From Citrus sinensis (Eukaryota; Streptophyta; Magnoliopsida; Sapindales; Rutaceae), in contig NC_068556.1 of the NCBI RefSeq assembly GCF_022201045.2, positions 23,107,501-23,171,500 on the forward strand: a stretch of DNA of 64,000 bases. Direction: 5' to 3'. A program made the translations under genes and the position numbers. Positions 62,676-64,000 of this stretch are shown piece after piece. Under the pieces are notes generated by a model. That model ran no database searches and was not told the DNA's origin. It saw nothing but the letters and a program-made list of their open reading frames with translations. How positions within the stretch are numbered: the stretch's first letter is position 1; every line of letters starts with the position of its first letter.

Positions 62676-64000
62676 ATGGCAGAAGAAGAAGAAGCAATCA
62701 TAGCAAGAATCATCACTGATTTCGAAGAAACCCTAAGTCAAAATCAGACGACACCCATTTCTCATTCCACTCTCCTCGAACTCGAATCCCTCTTACAATC
62801 AAATGACCCAGACACCCTTTACCGATTCACCGATCAACTCTCCTCCAAAAAACTCTCTTTATCCTCTCTCATTCCTTCAATTTCCTGCGCCATGGATGTG
62901 GGCCCCAACAATCTCTCCCTCTTGGCCTCCAAAATTTACCTTTCATTGCTTCTCTCCCCGAACTCCCCTGTCTTCACTCTGTTCACTCCCATGGCGTTCC
63001 TCTCCCTTCTCCGCTCCATTCGCAGCTCCCTCAAGAGTTTTAAGCACGTGTCTGATAGCGGGTCCCACCCTAGTGTTAACCACAAAAGAAAAGGTGGTGG
63101 CAGGCGGGTTCAGCGGGCGAATGAATTTAACGAGGATGAGAGCGAGGGTGGATTTGATGCTAGGAGTTTGTGTTTGGTTGTTGAGAAGTTGGAATTTGTT
63201 GTGGAGTTGGTTTATTTGAATAGGTTTCCGGATTGTTTGAAGTCTTTGATACAGACTGTTGTTGAGATTCCGGTTTCATTGCTTGAATTGGGAGGTTATG
63301 AGAAATTAAATGTTTTGTGTTCAGGGATTTTGATTAAGTTGTTGAGGGGGGAGCATGGTGATGTGATGAGTACAGCTGCAGAGGTTTTGAAGTCGTTAGT
63401 GCCATTGATTTTGATGGGCAAATGTCAAGCGAGGAGTTTTGCATTAGGATTTTTTATGAATGGAGTGATGGGTGTGTCTAAAGAGAGCGACGGGGTCAGG
63501 AAGGCAGTTGTGAATTTGCCGAAGTACTTGGTGAACAAGGCCCCGGAGAAGGCTGAGCTGAGGGGATTAGCTGTGGAGGCAATTATGGAGATTGTTAAAG
63601 CAATGGAGCTTGAGGATCAAATGGGGTTTGTTGAATATACTGTTAAGCTGGCTAAAGGTAAGGCTAATCTTAGGCTAGTTGCAGTTGATCTGATATTAAT
63701 GCTAATGACGTCGATGAGAGATCCATTGGGAGTGGAGCTGGACTGTGAAGATAGTCACTCCTGGGGTTTGAGTTGTTTGGAGGCTTTAATTGAGCGTTGC
63801 TCAGATTCTAGTGCTGTAATTCGAGCTCGAGCTTTGTCAAATTTGGCGCAGTTGGTGGGGTTTTTGTCAAGTGATGATAGGAATAGGGTGATTTTGAAGA
63901 AACTACTGAAGTTTGGAGACGGTCAAATGAATGACCTTTTAAAGAAAAGATGTATGGATGAGAAGGCAATTGTTAAAAAGGCAGCACTTCTTCTAGTTAG
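62676..64000 (+). CDS. CAP-D3: Condensin II subunit CAP-D3, 5' part (truncated by window edge)
   Basis: An open frame begins at MAEEEEAIIARIITDFEETL and runs without a stop to the window edge, giving 441 codons. The whole protein should be well over 1000 residues. The sequence is helical-repeat (HEAT) in style, with segments such as LIQTVVEIPVSLLEL, AAEVLKSLVPLILMG, VRKAVVNLPKYLVNKAPEKAE and VIRARALSNLAQLVGFLSSDD. The last is typical of the condensin D subunits. Condensin II compacts and organises chromosomes in the nucleus; in Arabidopsis CAP-D3 keeps centromeres and heterochromatin spread. The name also fits gene order: in Arabidopsis CAP-D3 (At4g15890) is next to ESD4 (At4g15880), and ESD4 is in this window. 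Confidence 0.88.
   Translation, partial: MAEEEEAIIARIITDFEETLSQNQTTPISHSTLLELESLLQSNDPDTLYRFTDQLSSKKLSLSSLIPSISCAMDVGPNNLSLLASKIYLSLLLSPNSPVFTLFTPMAFLSLLRSIRSSLKSFKHVSDSGSHPSVNHKRKGGGRRVQRANEFNEDESEGGFDARSLCLVVEKLEFVVELVYLNRFPDCLKSLIQTVVEIPVSLLELGGYEKLNVLCSGILIKLLRGEHGDVMSTAAEVLKSLVPLILMGKCQARSFALGFFMNGVMGVSKESDGVRKAVVNLPKYLVNKAPEKAELRGLAVEAIMEIVKAMELEDQMGFVEYTVKLAKGKANLRLVAVDLILMLMTSMRDPLGVELDCEDSHSWGLSCLEALIERCSDSSAVIRARALSNLAQLVGFLSSDDRNRVILKKLLKFGDGQMNDLLKKRCMDEKAIVKKAALLLV

Overview
The window is nuclear DNA of a flowering plant. It holds spliced genes with GT-AG introns, a plant-type U2 snRNA gene with its upstream sequence element, a Toc159 chloroplast import receptor, a P-class PPR gene and a plant F-box cluster, set in AT-rich intergenic DNA with MITEs and a SINE. 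The gene set points to a eudicot, probably a woody rosid. A Citrus-like genome is my guess from memory and is not shown by the sequence. I saw no CRISPR array, LTR retroelement, tRNA gene or rRNA gene.

Layout, left to right. TOC159 (-), a tRNA-derived SINE, U2 snRNA (-), a plastid-type membrane protein with a DUF3110-like domain (+), a TOG/ARM-repeat protein (-), and a PPR gene (-) divergent from a BTB/BACK gene (+). A 4-kb transposon-rich gap follows. Next come the SUMO protease ESD4 (+) and, convergent with it, kinesin-13A (-). From about 38 to 48 kb lies an F-box cluster with two intact genes and six broken copies. Then come a universal stress protein gene (+), TCTP (-), a RING-H2 E3 ligase gene with a 4.4-kb intron (+), and the 5' part of the condensin II subunit gene CAP-D3 (+), which runs off the right edge.

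Exon models were built by hand from splice sites and reading frame. For DUF3110, TOG, PPR, BTB, ESD4, KIN13A, USP, TCTP and RING the summed exon lengths are exact multiples of three, which supports the models. The genes do not form one pathway: they are mostly housekeeping functions (plastid import, splicing, SUMO and ubiquitin turnover, microtubule and chromosome dynamics, growth control). The gene order recalls two Arabidopsis neighbour pairs, ESD4-CAP-D3 and KIN13A-TCTP, here interleaved and spread apart.

The most dynamic part is the F-box cluster, where duplicates share 3' flanks, one locus carries a 604-bp partial tandem duplication, and one intact gene appears to have gained a C-terminal tail from former 3' untranslated sequence. 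Other structures worth a check are a MITE with a clean 9-bp target duplication, nested and related MITEs, a degenerate tandem array inside the RING-gene intron, and an E2F-type site just upstream of CAP-D3. I found no clearly novel biological system.
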